NCBI GenBank assembly: GCA_033065855.1
Contig: JAVXUO010002708.1
Location: 62,001-126,000, forward strand
From: Escallonia rubra
Lineage: Eukaryota > Streptophyta > Magnoliopsida > Escalloniales > Escalloniaceae
Direction: 5' to 3'
Length of the DNA: 64,000 nucleotides
Shown: positions 10,056-21,639 of the stretch, piece after piece
How the letters are laid out: each line of letters begins with the position of its first letter
Position numbering within the stretch: the first letter of the stretch is position 1
Notes under the pieces: model-generated
The model's input: only the letters and a program-made list of their open reading frames with translations
The model's database searches: none
What the model was told of the DNA's origin: nothing
Program-made: the position numbers and the translations under genes

Positions 10056-12593
10056 TTACAATTGACCATGACGAGGTCGCATCTTCTGAAAGCGATTAAT
10101 GATTACATCATTTTGAATATCATCAAACAATTTTTTTTCAACATAAGTAATCATACAATCATTCATAAACTCATCTCCGATTGAATTGCGCAATCGGGTC
10201 TTCACGATACTCATAGCGGAAAATGCCCTTTCCGCAGTTGCGGTAGCGACAGGCAAAATTAAAACCAAAGTTATAAGCTTGTAAACTAATGGATACAAAA
10301 TATTTTTCTTCTTTTCAACCATTTTCTCCGCAAGACCCGTGATACCTTTCACACTTGAGAACTCGTTGTTAGCACGTACATCCATGACGTAAGTATCAAG
10401 CTCATAGCCAAGTGTTAAGAGTTCCATACTTGAAAAATCGGCCGCATATAAATTGGCGAGCCGAATCAACTTTTTCTTGTCAAAAGCCAAGAAGGAATCA
10501 CTTGGACTAAGAGTTGCCATGCAAATGAGTAATTCAATGTTCCCTTCATTGAAACAATTATTCAACTCTTGAAGTTGCATATCAATGACGGTGTAAAACA
10601 ATTGCACTTGGTAATGGTGTTGGTTTGTAACTCCATGTGTGTGCCGCTTGGATCGAAAGATGGGTTCAAACTCCCCATCCATATTAGGAATGAAAATCTT
10701 GTGCTTGTTACAAATTGAACAAGCTTCATCAAAGAGGTCATCCCACCCATCTTCTCTCATCATTTGAAGTTGTAACTTTGACACTTTGACGAGATCCATG
10801 GCATTCACAATATCTTGATCTTTACGTTGTAATGCATGTGACAACGTATTGGTGATACCCAAGATATTTTTCATCAAAAAGAGAGATAATGCAAAATCAA
10901 AAGAGTGCATTGTCGCCAATAAATTTCTTGCTTCACGCTTTTGTTCCTAGCTTCCATCCCATGATATATCATCAAGTACATCACATGCAGCAGAAAAGAC
11001 AACAATCAAACTCACCAAAGCACCAAAATGCGAGCTCCAACGTGTATCACCCGCCCTTTTAAGCATAGTTTCTTGATTCAATCCTCGCCCACTTTGAAGT
11101 TCACCGGTAAGAAGTGCGTTCAATACATAAGTAGCTTGCTTTTCTTTAAGCAATATCACAACGTTTACAAGAAGCACAAACCAAGTTTACCACACTTGAA
11201 ACCGTGAAGAAAAGAGTTTCAACTAAGTCATGATTTGTTGCAACACCAACTAGTGCAAGTTGAAGTTGATGTGCAAAACAATGAACGTAATAGGCCGCCC
11301 CGTTCTCCTTTAAGATAAGTGCCTTTAAACCATTAAACTCATCTCACATGGTACTTGCTCCATCATAACCTTGCCCATGCAACCTTGCAATGCTTAGTTT
11401 GTGCTCACATAGCAAATCATCAATTTTCTTCTTTAGTGACACGGCTCTTGTATCACTAACATGCACAAGACCAATGAATTGTTCAACAACTTGGCCCTTG
11501 TCATTCACAAACCGGAAAACAACGGCCATTTGCTCCTTAGTTGATATATCACGAGATTCATCAATCAAGATAGAGAACAAGGAACTACCAAGCTCTTGCA
11601 TAATTACCAAGGTAGTTTCGGCGGCACAAACCCTTACAATATCCTTTTGAATATCCGGCGAAGTTAGCTTGTCATTTCGGGGAGCATTTTTCAACGCAAG
11701 TCTCTTGATAGCATCAGTGCTATTAGCAAGAGCCCTTAAGAGTTCAAGAAATTTTCCTCGATCATTAGATTCTTCCGATTCATCGTGACCTCAAAAAGCT
11801 AGTCCTTGCCGTAAGAGATACTTAATGCATACAAGTGATGCATTTAGACGCACCTGATACTCACTCCGATCACGATCGGATTTCTTGTGAAGGAAAGTTA
11901 TAACATATTGCTTTTCATTTAATAAAGCTTCACACTTTCTCCGAGCTTGGTTATGAAAGCTAGAACATCTTCCGACATGAATTCCAAACTTATCGCTTCT
12001 CTTCCAATTCTTGAATCCGTCAACAACAAATGAATAACCATTTTCTATTTCTTGCTCTTTCTTTGATTTAAAGAGATAGCAATAGAGGCAAAGACATGCA
12101 TCTTTTGCAACACTATATTCCAACCAAGTTGAGAATTCTTTGAACCAAGCCTTATTAAAGCGCCACTTTTTCTTTCCGATCATTGTTTGTGAAAATGTGT
12201 GCTTACGAGGTTGACAAGGACCCGCTAGTAGATACTCCCTACGAATGCGGTGTTAGTCATTGGGTGGTAGTCACATATTTGAATTCGCAACCCTGGATCT
12301 CGAATAATTTCATTTGTTGAGGAAGGAGTAACCATTTCCGAGATACTATGAGTAGAAGTAGAAACATCGCTAACTTCCAAAGCACTTAACTCCGATCGTT
12401 TCGGAGAGATGCTTGAATTAACCTCTGGCATATTTTCAATCGGATTTGCATCCGTTGGAATAGCTCCCATTCTAGAATTCTTCAAAGGAGGTTGCTCGTC
12501 AACATTTTCAATACTTTGATGATTCAATTGGAACATATGTGGAACATCTCTTTCTTTGAGACTCTCCCCAAGGCAGCCATTAACTAATAACAC
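10056..12593 (-). pseudogene. hAT transposase, TTF-type zinc finger / DUF4371 / hAT dimerisation type
   Basis: From N to C (right to left on the map): a poorly conserved head at 12593-12225; a TTF-type zinc finger region at 12183-11791 (KDACLCLYCYLFKSKKEQEI, NWKRSDKFGIHVG); the DUF4371 RNase H-like part at 11694-11344 (SILIDESRDISTKEQMAVVF, HGQGYDGASTM); a middle piece at 11177-10947 with RAGDTRWSSHFGAL; and the C-terminal hAT dimerisation domain at 10919-10056 (PVATATAERAFSAMSIVKTR). The zinc finger would bind the termini and the DDE core would cut and paste the element. The chain is interrupted by at least four frame breaks or stops between these blocks, so the copy is not expected to be active. 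Confidence 0.88.
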
Positions 12594-12976
12594 AATAACA
12601 AAAAGTCTTTCTATTACATTCCCAAGATTGCCAAGAACAAGAAGCCACTACGCACTACCCATTCTAGAATTCTTCAAAGGAGGTTGCCCGTTAACATTTT
12701 CAACACTTTGATGATTAACGGATGATTCAATTGGACCCGGATTCACTACCCTCGATCCCTTCAAGGATTTCAAGTAGTTCCGGGTCCAATTGAATCATCC
12801 GTTAATCATCAAAGTGTTGAAAATGTTAACGGGCAACCTCCTTTGAAGAATTCTAGAATGGGTAGTGCGTAGTGGCTTTTTGTTCTTCTTGGCAATCTTG
12901 GGAATGTAATAGAAAGACTTTTTTTTATTGTTTTATTAGTTAATGGCTGCCTTGGGGAGAGTCTCAAAGAAAGAGA
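12547..12976. repeat. Large near-perfect palindrome inside the hAT element
   Basis: The left arm (12547-12740) and right arm (12780-12976) are reverse complements over about 195 bp with only a few differences, separated by a 39-nt spacer. The arms contain the start region of the transposase gene. Part of the arm (from TCTAGAATTCTTCAAAGGAG) also occurs once more in direct orientation at 12472-12540. A transcript through this region could fold into a long hairpin. Confidence 0.88.
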
Positions 12977-13387
12977 ATGATCAAAAAGTCTTGAGCAACC
13001 GTAATGAACTTGGAAATGTGTGAGAGAGAGACTTTTTTATTGTTTAAATGGCATTGGGAAATAAAAACAAGCAACCATTATCTTTATCTATCTGTTTTAT
13101 CTCTTAACATTATTTATTTGGTGTTGGGTCTTTACACATTTGTGTGTAAATTTTACTTTAAAATTGACTAAAGAGATGGTTTTTATATTATTTTTTTAAT
13201 TTTGAATATTCTAACACATAAAATGATTAACAATATATCTCTTTAAATTATTTTTAAAATTTTTAGGTGGGCACTTTTATCATTGATGTCAAAATACACT
13301 ATGTAAAAAAAAATTCTCCTGGAATGGGGGGGGGCACACCCCCCCCCCCCCCCCCCACCCCCCGTCAGCTCCGTTTCTGATTCCCAG

Positions 13388-13505
13388 GCCATGTTTCATG
13401 TGAAGCACCGGGTGCAGCAGAAGGAAAGTTTGTCCCAAAAATAAAAAAATTGATGATTGCCGGGCTGAAGACATGGAGGAATCAACGGCAGCTTTGCATA
13501 CTCAG
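13388..13505 (-). pseudogene. GDSL esterase/lipase relic, exon 2 (minus strand)
   Basis: Minus-strand reading after the acceptor TGTGCAG gives AEYAKLPLIPPCLQPGNHQF, the conserved start of GDSL exon 2. The second half is frame-shifted (the region corresponding to NFASAGAGAL is garbled). It ends at the hAT target site. With exon 3 at 9425-9672 it forms one relic gene in opposite orientation to the other GDSL copies of the window. Confidence 0.82.
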
Positions 13506-14054
13506 CTGCACAAAAAGTTAGAAGCCCCAATAATTTTTGTTCTTCCAATAAAACTAATTGGCCATGTGAGATGACCAAATTAATTCGCCTTTTTAGCTAC
13601 GCAACTCACCAGAATTCCATTTGCCTATTACAAGTATTCTGTAATCACAGCATTGAGTCGATACGTTGTTGTCAATGTTAGTTGTCACTTGCATAATATA
13701 CAAATTTAGATGCATATGCATGTATGTGCAACCATAAGTTTTTTATAATAGTGTTATTTTTTATTTTATTTTTTTGGTTTCGGTAAAATGTCCTTTTATT
13801 CCATGAAGCTCATATACACATTAAACCAATACAAGTTGAAAACTACCCACAAACTCCTACCGATTGCATTAAATATTAACGCACTCCAATTTTTAACAAA
13901 TAAACTACCCAGAATCTCCTACGGATTGCATTACATGATATATCTTGGACAAGAAGTCAATAGCGTGCTGCAATTTAGTCATCTTTGGATTTAATAACTC
14001 TAGCAGTTTTTGAACATGTCCAACCTCCTCTCGTCCTCCACCAGGTACTGTTCC
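13506..14054. other. 5' flank of gene A
   Basis: AT-rich. The part from about 13700 to 13900 resembles 60250-60430 upstream of gene E (TCCATGAAG ... AATACAAGTTGAAAA), so the two flanks share ancestry. From about 13945 (AGTCAATAGCGTGCTG) to the ATG the sequence matches the proximal promoters of genes C, D and E. The W-box block seen upstream of C, D and E is missing here. Confidence 0.6.
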
Positions 14055-14061
14055 TATATAA
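14055..14061 (+). promoter_or_regulatory. TATA box of gene A
   Basis: TATATAA, 49 bp before the ATG, at the same aligned place as a TATATATA upstream of gene E. Transcription would start around 14085, giving a very short leader. Confidence 0.6.
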
Positions 14062-14109
14062 GTGGTAAGTGAAGTAAGGTGACAGAATGAATCAAGCACG
14101 AATGATATC

Positions 14110-15544
14110 ATGGCAACTTCAGATCTTCACTTCTTTGCGTTAGTAGTACTTGCAATCTCAGCTACCAGCTGCCTGGGCCGTGAACATGGGCACGATGGTA
14201 AACGTGTCCCTCTTTTCATATTTGGCGATTCCCTCTTTGATGCTGGGAATAATAATTACATCAACACCGTTGCCCGAGCAAATTTCTGGCCATATGGGGA
14301 GACGTTCTTCAAGTACCCAACTGGAAGATTCTGTGATGGTCGCCTCATCCCTGATTTTATTGGTAAGAGAGAGTGGCAATACCCTTTTCTGGTGATTTCT
14401 AACTGTGCTTCAAGATGTTGTACATCACAATTGGGAAAAGGAAGCAAAAACCGTGTAATGAATTTGTGTACGTTTCTCAATTCTCATCAATTTATGTACT
14501 TTTAATTTTGGCAAGAGCTTTAACAGCTTTGGCAATAGACAACACCTTTAAAAACTTTAGTTATATATTGTGTCGAGGACATTTATGTAGTCACAAAAGT
14601 AAAGACGTCACTAATGAAGTGAGCTTAATAATTGCGACTTACGAGAGTTAAAAGTCCATCGAGAGAAACAATATCTATCACTTCCAATGTATAAGCCTCT
14701 TGGGTTGCTTCACTCATTTTCTATTTTATTTTGAGTCAAGGATATCAATAGTATCATAACCAATTGACTTGTACATTTATATCCATGTAATAAAATGCAA
14801 AAATTTTGGCCGTAGCCTTGGTTGTAACAAGAAGTTACGACTCTCCTGTATATCGTTAACTAATGATCACAAAATATGGCAAGTAGCAACAGGAATGCCG
14901 TGCAATGCATTGAAGTCTGGCACTAACACTCAGTGGGAGCATTGGGTAATTTTTGTTTTAAACAATCACTGATTGATGCTTGGTGAATTTGTTGCAGCTG
15001 AATATGCAGAGCTGCCATTGATTCCACCATACCTTCAGCCTGGAAATTATCAGTTTGGTTATGGGGCAAACTTCGCTTCTGCTGGAGCTGGTGCACTGGA
15101 TGAAACTCATCCAGGACGGGTGTGTGATGTTTTAGTACGTTACTTCGTTTATAAAAACGGGTGTACTTGGCTTCTTACTTATTCAACTTCTTAAGGGCCC
15201 TGGTTAATTTATACAAACATTCCAAAACACAATGAAACAAAACATGCCCGAGAACTATTCTAGTTTTGCATTATCCTTTTTGATGGCATGATTGTCTCCA
15301 TTGTAATAGGTGATCAACCTCAATACACAGCTGACCTATTTCAAAGATGTAGAGAAGCAGTTGATGCAGAAACTAGGTGATGAGGAAGCCACGAAACTTC
15401 TGTCTGAAGCTGTCTACTTATTTAGCATCGGAAGCAATGATTATGGGAGCCTGGTGAACTACAGCGGCTCTCAAGATGAATATGTGGAGATGGTGATTGG
15501 AAACATGACAGTTGTGATCAAGGTACGGCATTGATCTCCCGCAC

Positions 15545-15580
<36 letters not shown>

Positions 15581-17063
15581 TTTTAAGAGGATTGCAAATC
15601 AAATCGAATAGAATATTTTTTTTTCTTTTTCTTTCGTAGTCCGGTTTGCGACAAAGTTACTGCAGTTGGCAGACACGGACTATAATTTATGCTCATTCTT
15701 TTTCTGCTTTGGCTCGAAAGCAAGAAGCCAGGGATGATCTTATCTTCCTATAGAAAGGAGCATTCAACAGTGTTATAATTCTTACTGCCATAGTGACTGA
15801 ATTTTAACAAATGTTTTTTATGCTCTGCAGGAAGTATATAGACAAGGAGGGAGAAATTTTGGGATTCTTGGCGTGGCTGCAGTGGGTTGTGTACCAGCTA
15901 TTAGGAATGCTAGTGGTTATTGCATGGAAGAGCTGGCAACCCTAGTAAAACTGCACAATGAAGCTCTTCATAAGATCCTCCATAAGCTAGAGAGGCAATT
16001 AGAGGGGTTTACCTATTCCTATTTTGATTTCTACACTGTGTCACTGGATATAATCGACAACCCTTTCAAATACGGTACCTTGCTTTCTCTTCTCTTTAGA
16101 CGATATTATTATAGCAAAATAACTTTTCACAAAAATGTGCATATTTTATAGGGATGGCAAGATGGAGTGCCCCACCTCACTTCATTTCATTTAGATCAAA
16201 CCCATCATATTTATACTGATTTAATACGGGTCGACCCGTTAGTTTCTAACTCCTTATGTTATAAATTGGTGATATTTTTTTAAGGATTTTTTCATTCCAA
16301 CTGGCATAGGCGGTGGCCACGGCTGTCAGAGTTGGTAGGCAGTGATGGGTGATGGGCAGCGGTGGTGGCTGTTGGAGTTGGGTGGCAGCCAATGTCACTG
16401 TTCGGCAGAGGCAATGGCTACTTGAATTGGCTGGTTGCGAGACGACAACGCCTGATGCTTCCAAAGTTGGTCGCCCGCAGACTGTTGTGATTAGTGATCA
16501 GAGGTAGTGGTGGCTGCCGGAGTTTAGTGGTGGTCGGCGCGGTGGTCAGTGGCTGGCGCTTGCAAGCTTGTATGTGTCTGGGAGGGAAAGGAAAAAGAAA
16601 CATGTATATTGGTTCAATATTTGAAAATCTAGTTAGGTAAAAATAGAGATGGAAAAAAACTCAAATAGCCACAATTAATTAGATCGCCATTTGCCCCAAA
16701 TCCAATTAGAGCTTCTGCAAATAAGTGCCTCATGGGGTGGACTCCAATTAGGCTCCCAAATAACCATACCTAATTTTATGATATTAGTGTTAACTATATT
16801 GTCTGAAATACTGTTAATGTTATGAAGGTTTGAAGGAAGGGAAGAATGCATGTTGCGGCTCGGGTCCGTATCGGGGAATTGATAGTTGCGGAGGAAAGAG
16901 AGGAATTACAGAGTACAAGTTGTGTACTAATGCAAGTGAGTATGTGTTCTTTGACTCCAGTCATCCAACTGAGGCAGCCAATGATCAAATTGCCAAACTC
17001 ATTTGGAGTGGAAATAGGACTATTGCATGGCCATATAATTTGAAGAAACTATTCAAAGCTTAA
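14110..17063 (+). CDS. Gene A: secreted GDSL-type esterase/lipase, five exons, 355 aa
   Basis: A serine ester hydrolase of the plant SGNH family, probably extracellular; substrate unknown. Exons: 14110-14362, 14998-15119, 15310-15522, 15831-16074, 16828-17063. All introns are GT-AG and the phases join cleanly. Residues 1-23 (MATSDLHFFALVVLAISATS...) look like a signal peptide. Block I is FIFGDSLFDAGNNN with nucleophile Ser41; block II NFASAGAG with Gly114; block III SIGSNDYG with Asn168; block V DSSHP with Asp320 and His323. Cys-rich ACCGSGPYRG and a WSGNRT glycosylation-type site lie near the C terminus. Length is normal for the family. The ATG at 14110 is preferred because all paralogues start with MATSD; an out-of-frame ATG lies at 14102. 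Two further exon 3-5 cassettes follow downstream. Confidence 0.9.
15544..15580. repeat. (AT)n microsatellite in intron 3 of gene A
   Basis: About 37 bp of TA repeats. The matching tract is about 57 bp in cassette 2 (18824-18880) and only about 9 bp in cassette 3 (22113-22121), so this is the fastest-changing part of the tandem unit. Confidence 0.85.
16149..16771. mobile_element. MITE in intron 4 of gene A
   Basis: About 620 bp starting TAGGGATGGCAAGATGG and ending in the roughly inverted CCATACCTA. Gene D has only an 82-bp intron 4 without this block, so it is an insertion. Copies sit at the same place in cassettes 2 and 3, in gene C (31998-32672) and in gene E (from 63554). ATTTTAT-like sequence flanks both ends (7 of 8 bp). 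Terminal form and duplication size suggest a hAT-type MITE. The inside is GC-rich and GGTGGC-repetitive; its open frames are not genes. Confidence 0.65.
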
Positions 17064-17168
17064 AGAAGAGTGGATCTTATGGTCCTAACACCCTTTAGGA
17101 ATATACTTCCATCATATGCCAGTCACTTGTCCCCTGTAAACTTAAATAAGGCATATCATAATAATTAT

Positions 17169-17174
17169 AATAAA
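17169..17174 (+). terminator. Putative poly(A) signal of gene A
   Basis: AATAAA 106 bp after the stop codon, in an AT-rich stretch. The same hexamer is kept in cassette 2 (20460-20465) and cassette 3 (about 23917-23922). Confidence 0.45.
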
Positions 17175-17697
17175 TTGCAACATGCATTTCGTTTATTGTT
17201 TTTTGGCATCTTTCATGTAGAGTAAGACTATAACTGCTGAATGCACAAACAAGTTACTATGTGTAACCCGTTGATTCAAAAAGTAACCATGAGTAAGAAA
17301 ATGTACAAGTCACATGCCATTACATGAGTGAAAAATTTTATGCAAAAAAGCTAGTGTCAAAACGCATTTTCGAAAGGAAAAAAATTTGCTGCACACCAAA
17401 AAGCAAGCTCATCTTGCTGTCCTTCCACGTGGCACCGTCTTATTGGTCCAGCAAACTGGCCATCATGCTCCTTGCACGTGATCTAGCTATATTGAATTAA
17501 CGGATTATCACCGTTAAACCTATTCCTTAACAAACTGGCCATCATGCTGCTTGCATGTAATCTAGCTGGAGAGAATTAACGGATTATCGCCGTTAAACCC
17601 AATCCAGAAATTGGGGTCTCTCTCTCTCCGTTCCCATTTTCTTCCTCCCCATTCGAGAAACTGCTATCTTCTTCGTCCCACCGTCAACACTCCATAC

Positions 17698-18348
17698 TAG
17701 GGATGAGCACCAAACCGTGTAAACCGATCCAAACCGCTTAAACCGATCAAATCAAACCAGTCTAATCCGAATCGTCCAAAAATCTTAACTGTTCGGTTTT
17801 CACATTTTTCAAACCGACATTGGTTTAGTTCGGTTCGATTTGCGGTTCACATTTTTTAAACTGATTCCAAACCGAATTGGAATCGACCTATGATATGTTA
17901 ATCTATTTTTAGTAACCTTCATTGATAATTTTACATATATAGTATTAAAAAAATTCAAATAGACAAATCTTGAGTGTTGAAAGAAAAGAAAATAATGAGA
18001 ATACTTATGACGCAAAGTTTTCAAGACCAATATCTATTGTATACTTACTCATTCTTTCTCATACATCAATGAGCAATTATATATCAATTGTAACAAGATT
18101 ATATGCAATTTAGGAAAAATATAACTTCAATTTTTAATTATTATTAGATCTAATAGTAGTGTGTAAAGGAACAACGTCTTTAAGTAAACACAAGCCGTTT
18201 AAACCTATCAAACCGAACCGTCTAAACGAGCAAACTGAACCGTCCAAACCGGTAGTGTTTGGTTTGGTTCGGTTCACAATTTTTAAAACTGAAGGGGTAA
18301 CGGTTCGGTTTGCGGTTTGACGCTAAAACCGAACCGTGCTCACCCTTA
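17698..18348. mobile_element. hAT-like MITE with AACCG subterminal repeats, copy 1
   Basis: 651 bp with inverted ends TAGGGATGAGCAC and GTGCTCACCCTTA. Near-matching 8-bp flanks are CTCCATAC (17690-17697) and CTCCACAT (18349-18356). Dense copies of AAACCG and its complement CGGTTT lie at both ends, with an AT-rich middle. No coding capacity. Because it lies inside the tandem unit it recurs at 20989-21639 and 24446-25096 with the same flanks, so it was present before the tandem duplication. Confidence 0.78.
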
Positions 18349-18820
18349 CTCCACATTTCATCTGTTATCTCTGGTTTCAACAAATTCACATGGACGTGGA
18401 GACATATTGATCATGATTGATGGGAATTCACTCGCACATGACCTTAGTCTACCATGTCCATGCCGTGCCATCAACTTTGACATGATGATCACACAACACA
18501 TGAAAATCATGTTTCATCTTTTCTTGTCTTTTCAATCTGGATTTTGAAGTTTCTGGTTTTGATGGCATGATTGTCTCCATTGTAATAGGTGATCAACCTC
18601 AATACACAGCTGACCTATTTCAAAGATGTAGAGAAGCAGTTGATGCAGAAACTAGGTGATGAGGAAGCCACGAAACTTCTGTCTGAAGTTGTCTACTTAT
18701 TTAGCATCGGAAGCAATGATTATGGGAGCCTGGTGAACTACAGCGGCTCTCAAGATGAATATGTGGAGATGGTGATTGGAAACATGACAGTTGTGATCAA
18801 GGTACGGCATTGATCTCCCG

Positions 18821-18823
<3 letters not shown>

Positions 18824-18880
<57 letters not shown>
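18824..18880. repeat. (AT)n microsatellite in cassette 2
   Basis: About 57 bp of perfect TA repeats in intron 3, longer than in the sister cassettes. Confidence 0.9.
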
Positions 18881-18882
<2 letters not shown>

Positions 18883-19439
18883 AGGATTGCAAATGAAATC
18901 AAATAGAATTTTTGTTTTTTTTTCTTTCGTAGTCCGGTTTGCGACAAAGTTACTGCAATTGGCAGACAGGGACTATAATTTATGCTCATTCTTTTTCTGC
19001 TTTGGCTTGAAAGCAAGAAGCCAGGGATGATCTTATCTTCCTATAGAAAGGAGCATTCAACAGTTATAATTCTTACTGCCGTAGTGACTGAATTTTAACA
19101 AATGTTTTCTATGCTCTGCAGGAAATATATAGACAAGGAGGAAGAAATTTTAGGATTCTTGGCGTGGCTGCAGTGGGTTGTGTACCAGCTATTAGGAATG
19201 CTAGTGGTTATTGCATGGAAGAGCTGGCAACCCTAGTAAAACTGCACAATGAAGCTCTTCATAAGATCCTCCATAAGCTAGAGAGGCAATTAGAGGGGTT
19301 TACCTATTCCTATTTTGATTTCTACACTGTGTCACTGGATATAATCGACAACCCCTTCAAATACGGTACCTTGCTTTCTCTTCTCTTTAGACGATATTAT
19401 TATAGCAAAATAACTTTTCACAAAAATGTGCATATTTTA

Positions 19440-20062
19440 TACGGATGGCAATATGGAATTCCTCACCTCACTTCATTTCATTTAGATCAAACCCATCATA
19501 TTTATACTGATTTAATACGGGTCGACCCGTTAGTTTCTAACTCCTTATGTTATAAATTGGTGATATTTTTTTAAGGATTTTTTCATTCCAACTGGCATAG
19601 GCGGTGGCCACGGCTGTCAGAGTTGGTAGGCAGTGATGGGTGATGGGCAGCGGTGGTGGCTGTTGGAGTTGGGTGGCAGCCAATGTCACTGTTCGGCAGA
19701 GGCAATGGCTACTTGAATTGGCCGGTTGCTAGACGACAACGCCTGATGCTTCCAAAGTTGATCGCCCGCAGACTGTTGTGATTAGTGATCAGAGGTAGTG
19801 GTGGCTGCCGGAGTTTAGTGGTGGTCGGCGCGGTGGTCAGTGGCTGGCACTTGCAAGCTTGTATGTGTCTGGGAGGCAAAGGAAAAAGAAACATGTATAT
19901 TGGTTCAATATTTGAAAATCTAGTTAGGTAAAAATAGAGATGGAAAAAAACTCAAATAGCCACAATTAATTAGATCGCCATTTGCCCCAAATCCAATTAG
20001 AGCTTCTGCAAATAAGTGCCTCATGGGGTGGACTCCAATTAGGCTCCCAAATAACCATACCT
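19440..20062. mobile_element. Intron 4 MITE, copy in cassette 2
   Basis: Same element and position as 16149-16771, carried along by the tandem duplication; the first GGG of the left end is changed to CGG. Confidence 0.65.
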
Positions 20063-20988
20063 AATTTTATGATATTAGTGTTAACTATATTGTCTGAAAT
20101 ACTGTTAATGTTATGAAGGTTTGAAGGAAGGGAATAATGCATGTTGCGGCTCGGGTCCGTATCGGGGAATTGATAGTTGCGGAGGAAAGAGAGGAATTAC
20201 AGAGTACAAGTTGTGTACTAATGCAAGTGAGTATGTGTTCTTTGACTCCAGTCATCCAACTGAGGCAGCCAATGATCAAATTGCCAAACTCATTTGGAGT
20301 GGAAATAGGACTATTGCATGGCCATATAATTTGAAGAAACTATTCAAAGCTTAAAGAAGAGTGGATCTTATGGTCCTAACACCCTTTAGGAATATACTTC
20401 CATCATATGCCAGTCACTTGTCCCCTGTAAACTTAAATAAGGCATATCATAATAATTATAATAAATTGCAACATGCATTTCGTTTATTGTTTTTTGGCAT
20501 CTTTCATGTAGAGTAAGACTATAACTGCTGAATGCACAAACAAGTTACTATGTGTAACCCGTTGATTCAAAAAGTAACCATGAGTAAGAAAATGTACAAG
20601 TCACATGCCATTACATGAGTGAAAAATTTTATGCAAAAAAGCTAGTGTCAAAACGCATTTTCGAAAGGAAAAAAATTTGCTGCACACCAAAAAGCAAGCT
20701 CATCTTGCTGTCCTTCCACGTGGCACCGTCTTATTGGTCCAGCAAACTGGCCATCATGCTCCTTGCACGTGATGTAGCTATATTGGATTAACGGATTATC
20801 ACCGTTAAACCTATTCCTCAGCAAATTGGCCATCATCCTCCTTGCATGTAATCTAGCTGGAGAGAATTAACGGATTATCGCCGTTAAACCCAATCCAGAA
20901 ATTGGGGTCTCTCTCTCTCCGTTCCCATTTTCTTCCTCCCCATTCGAGAAACTGCTATCTTCTTCGTCCCACCGTCAACACTCCATAC

Positions 20989-21639
20989 TAGGGATGAGCA
21001 CCAAACCGTGTAAACCGATCCAAACCGCTTAAACCGATCAAATCAAACCAGTCTAATCCGAATCGTCCAAAAATCTTAACTGTTCGGTTTTCACATTTTT
21101 CAAACCAACCTTGGTTTAGTTCGGTTTGATTTGCGGTTCACATTTTTTAAACTGATTCCAAACCGAATTGGAATCGACCTATGATATGTTAATCTATTTT
21201 TAATAACCTTCATTGATAATTTTACATATATAGTATTAAAAAAATTCAAATAGACAAATCTTGAGTGTTGAAAGAAAAGAAAATAATGAGAATACTTATG
21301 ACGCAAAGTTTTCAAGACCAATATCTATTGTATACTTACTCATTCTTTCTCATACATCAATGAGCAATTATATATCAATTGTAACAAGATTATATGCAAT
21401 TTAGGAAAAATATAACTTCAATTTTTAATTATTATTAGATCTAATAGTAGTGTGTAAAGGAACAACGTCTTTAAGTAAACACAAGCCGTTTAAACCTATC
21501 AAACCGAACCGTCTAAACGAGCAAACTGAACCGTCCAAACCGGTAGTGTTTGGTTTGGTTCGGTTCACAATTTTTAAAACTGAAGGGGTAACGGTTCGGT
21601 TTGCGGTTTGACCCTCAAACCGAACCGTGCTCACCCTTA
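20989..21639. mobile_element. hAT-like MITE with AACCG subterminal repeats, copy 2
   Basis: Same element as 17698-18348, duplicated as part of unit 2, with the same 8-bp flanks. Confidence 0.78.

Larger units (their letters stand above)
9965..13379 (-). mobile_element. hAT-superfamily DNA transposon, full length with decayed transposase
   Basis: Termini CAGTGGCGGAGGCAGG (left) and the inverted CAGAAACGGAGCTGACGG (right) are related. The element is bounded by a perfect 8-bp duplication ATTCCCAG (9957-9964 and 13380-13387), the size made by hAT transposases. It carries one minus-strand transposase gene (10056-12593) and a large palindrome (12547-12976). A C/G homopolymer block sits near 13325-13365. 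It is inserted at the end of exon 2 of an older GDSL relic. Confidence 0.92.
15281..18559 (+). repeat. Tandem 3.3-kb unit 1 (exons 3-5 of gene A plus 3' flank)
   Basis: Begins in intron 2 at TGATGGCATGATTGTCTCC, about 30 bp before the exon 3 acceptor, and ends after GATTTTGAAGTTTCTGG, about 1.5 kb beyond the stop codon. It contains exons 3, 4 and 5, an intron 4 MITE, the poly(A) region and an AACCG-rich MITE. The next unit starts directly at 18560. Spacing of exon 3 between units 1 and 2 is 3279 bp. Confidence 0.93.
18589..20354 (+). pseudogene. Headless GDSL cassette 2 (exons 3-5, all open)
   Basis: Exons 18589-18801, 19122-19365 and 20119-20354 are open, in phase and have intact splice sites. 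They differ from gene A by a few residues: SEAVYLF to SEVVYLF, EVYRQ to EIYRQ, NFGIL to NFRIL, and KEGKN to KEGNN. The GSND and DSSHP catalytic blocks are present, but there is no promoter, signal peptide or GDS exon in front. It could be used only if gene A transcripts read through 17063 and splice from exon 2 to this exon 3. Otherwise it is a decapitated duplicate. Confidence 0.8.

Noticed and set aside
13289-13474. Minus-strand frame across the C-run
   Set aside because: Crosses the hAT border and a homopolymer block; it is an artefact.
16246-16603. Minus-strand frames in intron 4
   Set aside because: They lie in the GGTGGC-rich MITE and recur in every copy because of duplication, not selection.
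18589-18813. Independent short gene starting at exon 3 of each cassette
   Set aside because: The start would be GTG at a splice acceptor; it is an exon of the five-exon family.
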